The notes beneath the pieces were generated by a model. It ran no database searches, had not been told where the DNA came from, and worked only from the letters and a program-made list of their open reading frames with translations. Shown piece after piece: positions 41,820 to 43,031 of a DNA stretch of 43,031 bases. A program made the translations under genes and the position numbers. The DNA is from CAYYIS01 sp964470965. Its GTDB lineage: Bacteria; JAAXHH01; JABIQT01. The stretch is taken from positions 1 to 43,031 of the forward strand of contig CAYYIS010000042.1 in assembly GCA_964470965.1 (NCBI GenBank), in the 5' to 3' direction. Numbering within the stretch: position 1 is the stretch's first letter; every line of letters starts with the position of its first letter.

Positions 41820-42200
41820 TTATCTTAGCGCCTCATCGATTAAAAACAGATCCGTCAGCAATGCGCGCACGTGGATGGAGGCGTTAAGATTATCGATTAA
41901 TTGGGAACTGACGGTCGGCTGGGCCAGTACGAGTGTTATGGCGGCGTGAGCCTTGTCGGCATCGGAAGCGAGTGTTTCAAGGAAGGGATCTACGCCCGCG
42001 ACGTCAGCCTCCTTTGCGGTCTGCTTGGCCACTTCGGCCAGGTCTTCAAGGGCAGTGTGCATACCGTTAAGAAATTGACGAACTTCTGAAGACGGGTCAT
42101 CCTTTTCCCTGCCCTGGGCGGCGTAGGCCAGCATAAATTCATATCCTGCTTCTACGGCCTCCACTCGCTGCGCCCACAGCATCGTATTCGAATCCGACAT
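41820..42200 (-). CDS. Hypothetical helical protein linked to cytochrome b
   Basis: 126 residues, acidic and predicted almost fully helical (VEAVEAGYEFMLAYAAQGRE, ALEDLAEVAKQTAKEADVAG, VRALLTDLFLIDEAL). No Cys or heme motif and no signal peptide. Family not recognised. Its ATG follows the cytochrome b stop directly (TAGATG), so it is surely cotranscribed and probably acts with the membrane redox complex as a cytoplasmic subunit or assembly factor. Confidence 0.7.
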   Translation of the reverse strand: MSDSNTMLWAQRVEAVEAGYEFMLAYAAQGREKDDPSSEVRQFLNGMHTALEDLAEVAKQTAKEADVAGVDPFLETLASDADKAHAAITLVLAQPTVSSQLIDNLNASIHVRALLTDLFLIDEALR

Positions 42201-42878
42201 CTAATCCTGCCTATTTTTCGTGTGATCCACCACCCATTTTTCCGGATCATGATGGGAGAGATATTCGTCTTTCGTAATCCAGCCTTTGATCATGGAGCGG
42301 GTATAAAACAATTTTTCCGGTCGCACAGCGAAGTAGATATGCATCATCAGCATGGGTACGAAGCACAGGGATGCAAAGCCGTGCAAAACGTATACGATGC
42401 CCCAGGTCTCGCTCGAAAGGAAATAAGGATCTCGTTCCCAGAGCGGTGAGTCGATCTTGAACATCATCAGGATACCGGTGATGATAACCGTAAAACCGAA
42501 AAGCGTGATGACATGATGGTAGACCTTCTGCATCAGCCAATATTTTCCCGGTGAAACTTTCAGCATGTCCAGGCGTCCAGCCATGGATGTTATCACATCC
42601 GCCAATTCGCTCAGTTTGATCCACATGGATCGCCAGTCCTGGTACAACAAAGCGTATACCGTATGAAACATGATACTGGCCGTGAACACCAAGCCCGTAA
42701 TCCAGTGAATGGTCACCCAGGCGAATTTTATACCCAGAATGGGCAGGAAAGAAGTAATGATCAGCCCGATGACACTTACTGCAATAACCCAATGGGTTAA
42801 TCGGGTGACCAGCCCATGGCGTTTCACATGTTCTGCTGCAATCTGTCCGGTATCCTGAACGGCATCAGAAGAGTTCAT
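42201..42878 (-). CDS. Membrane b-type cytochrome (formate dehydrogenase gamma / Ni-Fe hydrogenase b family)
   Basis: 225 residues, four main membrane segments (about 32-52, 58-80, 120-140, 162-186). Candidate heme-b ligands are H29 (RLTHWVIA), H58 (TIHWITG), H72, H121/H122, H166 and H180 (MMHIYFAV). Such subunits link periplasmic or cytoplasmic oxidoreductases to quinone. The start overlaps the stop of the truncated gene upstream (ATGA), and the small helical protein follows without a gap. Confidence 0.85.
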   Translation of the reverse strand: MNSSDAVQDTGQIAAEHVKRHGLVTRLTHWVIAVSVIGLIITSFLPILGIKFAWVTIHWITGLVFTASIMFHTVYALLYQDWRSMWIKLSELADVITSMAGRLDMLKVSPGKYWLMQKVYHHVITLFGFTVIITGILMMFKIDSPLWERDPYFLSSETWGIVYVLHGFASLCFVPMLMMHIYFAVRPEKLFYTRSMIKGWITKDEYLSHHDPEKWVVDHTKNRQD

Positions 42879-43031
42879 TCATGTCCCTTTTTTAGGCTGA
42901 CTATTCTCATATAAACCGTGTGAAACACGATAAATACCACGCCGGCGCCGACGAAATACCAGAACAGGTCCCACGACATACCTTCCAGTACCGTCTGTCC
43001 CCAGGCGTCTCTGCTGTAGCGTAGGATCTCC
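42875..43031 (-). CDS. C-terminal membrane anchor of a truncated redox-subunit gene
   Basis: The last 51 codons of a gene that runs off the right edge. They encode a polar stretch (EILRYSRDAWGQTVLEG), one membrane helix (DLFWYFVGAGVVFIVFHTVY) and a basic tail ending KKGHE. A C-terminal helix with a cytoplasmic basic tail suggests a periplasmic domain anchored beside cytochrome b, such as a multiheme cytochrome or FeS subunit; the rest is outside the window. ATGA overlap with cytochrome b. Confidence 0.6.
   Translation of the reverse strand, partial: EILRYSRDAWGQTVLEGMSWDLFWYFVGAGVVFIVFHTVYMRIVSLKKGHE

Overview
The window looks like a chromosomal segment of a Gram-negative bacterium of the FCB superphylum. 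It encodes a secreted protein with an 'NPFNPTT'-type C-terminal sorting/FlgD-like domain (type IX secretion style), an outer-membrane porin ending in Phe, and a mix of phytanoyl-CoA dioxygenase, Gfo/Idh/MocA oxidoreductase, M14 peptidase and tungsten oxidoreductase genes that is common in Latescibacterota-like and related environmental genomes. The phylum is an inference; there is no rRNA or marker gene here. I saw no tRNA, rRNA, CRISPR array, intact insertion sequence or integrase.

Layout. 1-0.75 kb: two decayed genes, a DEAD-box helicase remnant on the minus strand and a frameshifted secreted-protein gene on the plus strand. 0.97-7.2 kb (+): DMT transporter, small-molecule or RNA methyltransferase, a PfkB kinase-SIS isomerase fusion translationally coupled to a HAD phosphatase, then a homocysteine methyltransferase/methylenetetrahydrofolate reductase fusion. 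7.2-9.4 kb (-): large secreted cohesin-like/dockerin/sorting-domain protein. 10.2-12.0 kb (+): HisC-like aminotransferase overlapping a PhyH dioxygenase. 12.2-14.9 kb (-): secreted M14 carboxypeptidase. 15.1-19.1 kb (-): molybdenum hydroxylase (FAD, 2Fe-2S and Mo subunits) with an overlapping MoaD/ThiS-like gene. 19.7-23.5 kb (-): DUF3830 protein, YbdG-like mechanosensitive channel, a free-standing PolX-type HhH protein and an NCS2 purine permease. 23.9-26.2 kb: a small plus-strand gene sharing a bidirectional terminator with a B12-binding radical SAM gene, then a truncated HEAT-repeat gene.

26.3-33.3 kb (-) is an iron block. A DtxR-family repressor, a membrane-anchored DtxR-FeoA fusion, FeoB split into GTPase and permease proteins, and then a di-heme DHOR cytochrome, a Tat-exported Rieske protein and a porin. 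A TTTAG-N6-CTAAA inverted repeat overlaps the -10 region of the dtxR promoter, and a second copy of the same pattern lies just upstream of the DHOR gene. This suggests that cytoplasmic Fe(II) import and an exported redox module are controlled together.

33.5-36.2 kb (+): a PolX homologue whose polymerase active site has lost two aspartates while its PHP domain is intact, followed by a Gfo/Idh/MocA oxidoreductase. 36.3-41.1 kb (-): GNAT acetyltransferase, GH42-like glycoside hydrolase and aldehyde ferredoxin oxidoreductase, the last two in one operon. 41.8-43.0 kb (-): a b-type cytochrome with a small partner protein and a truncated membrane subunit running off the window edge.

The observations most worth following are the DtxR-box-linked iron/redox block, the membrane-tethered DtxR-FeoA protein, the polymerase-dead PolX together with its free-standing HhH relative, and the kinase-isomerase-phosphatase module.
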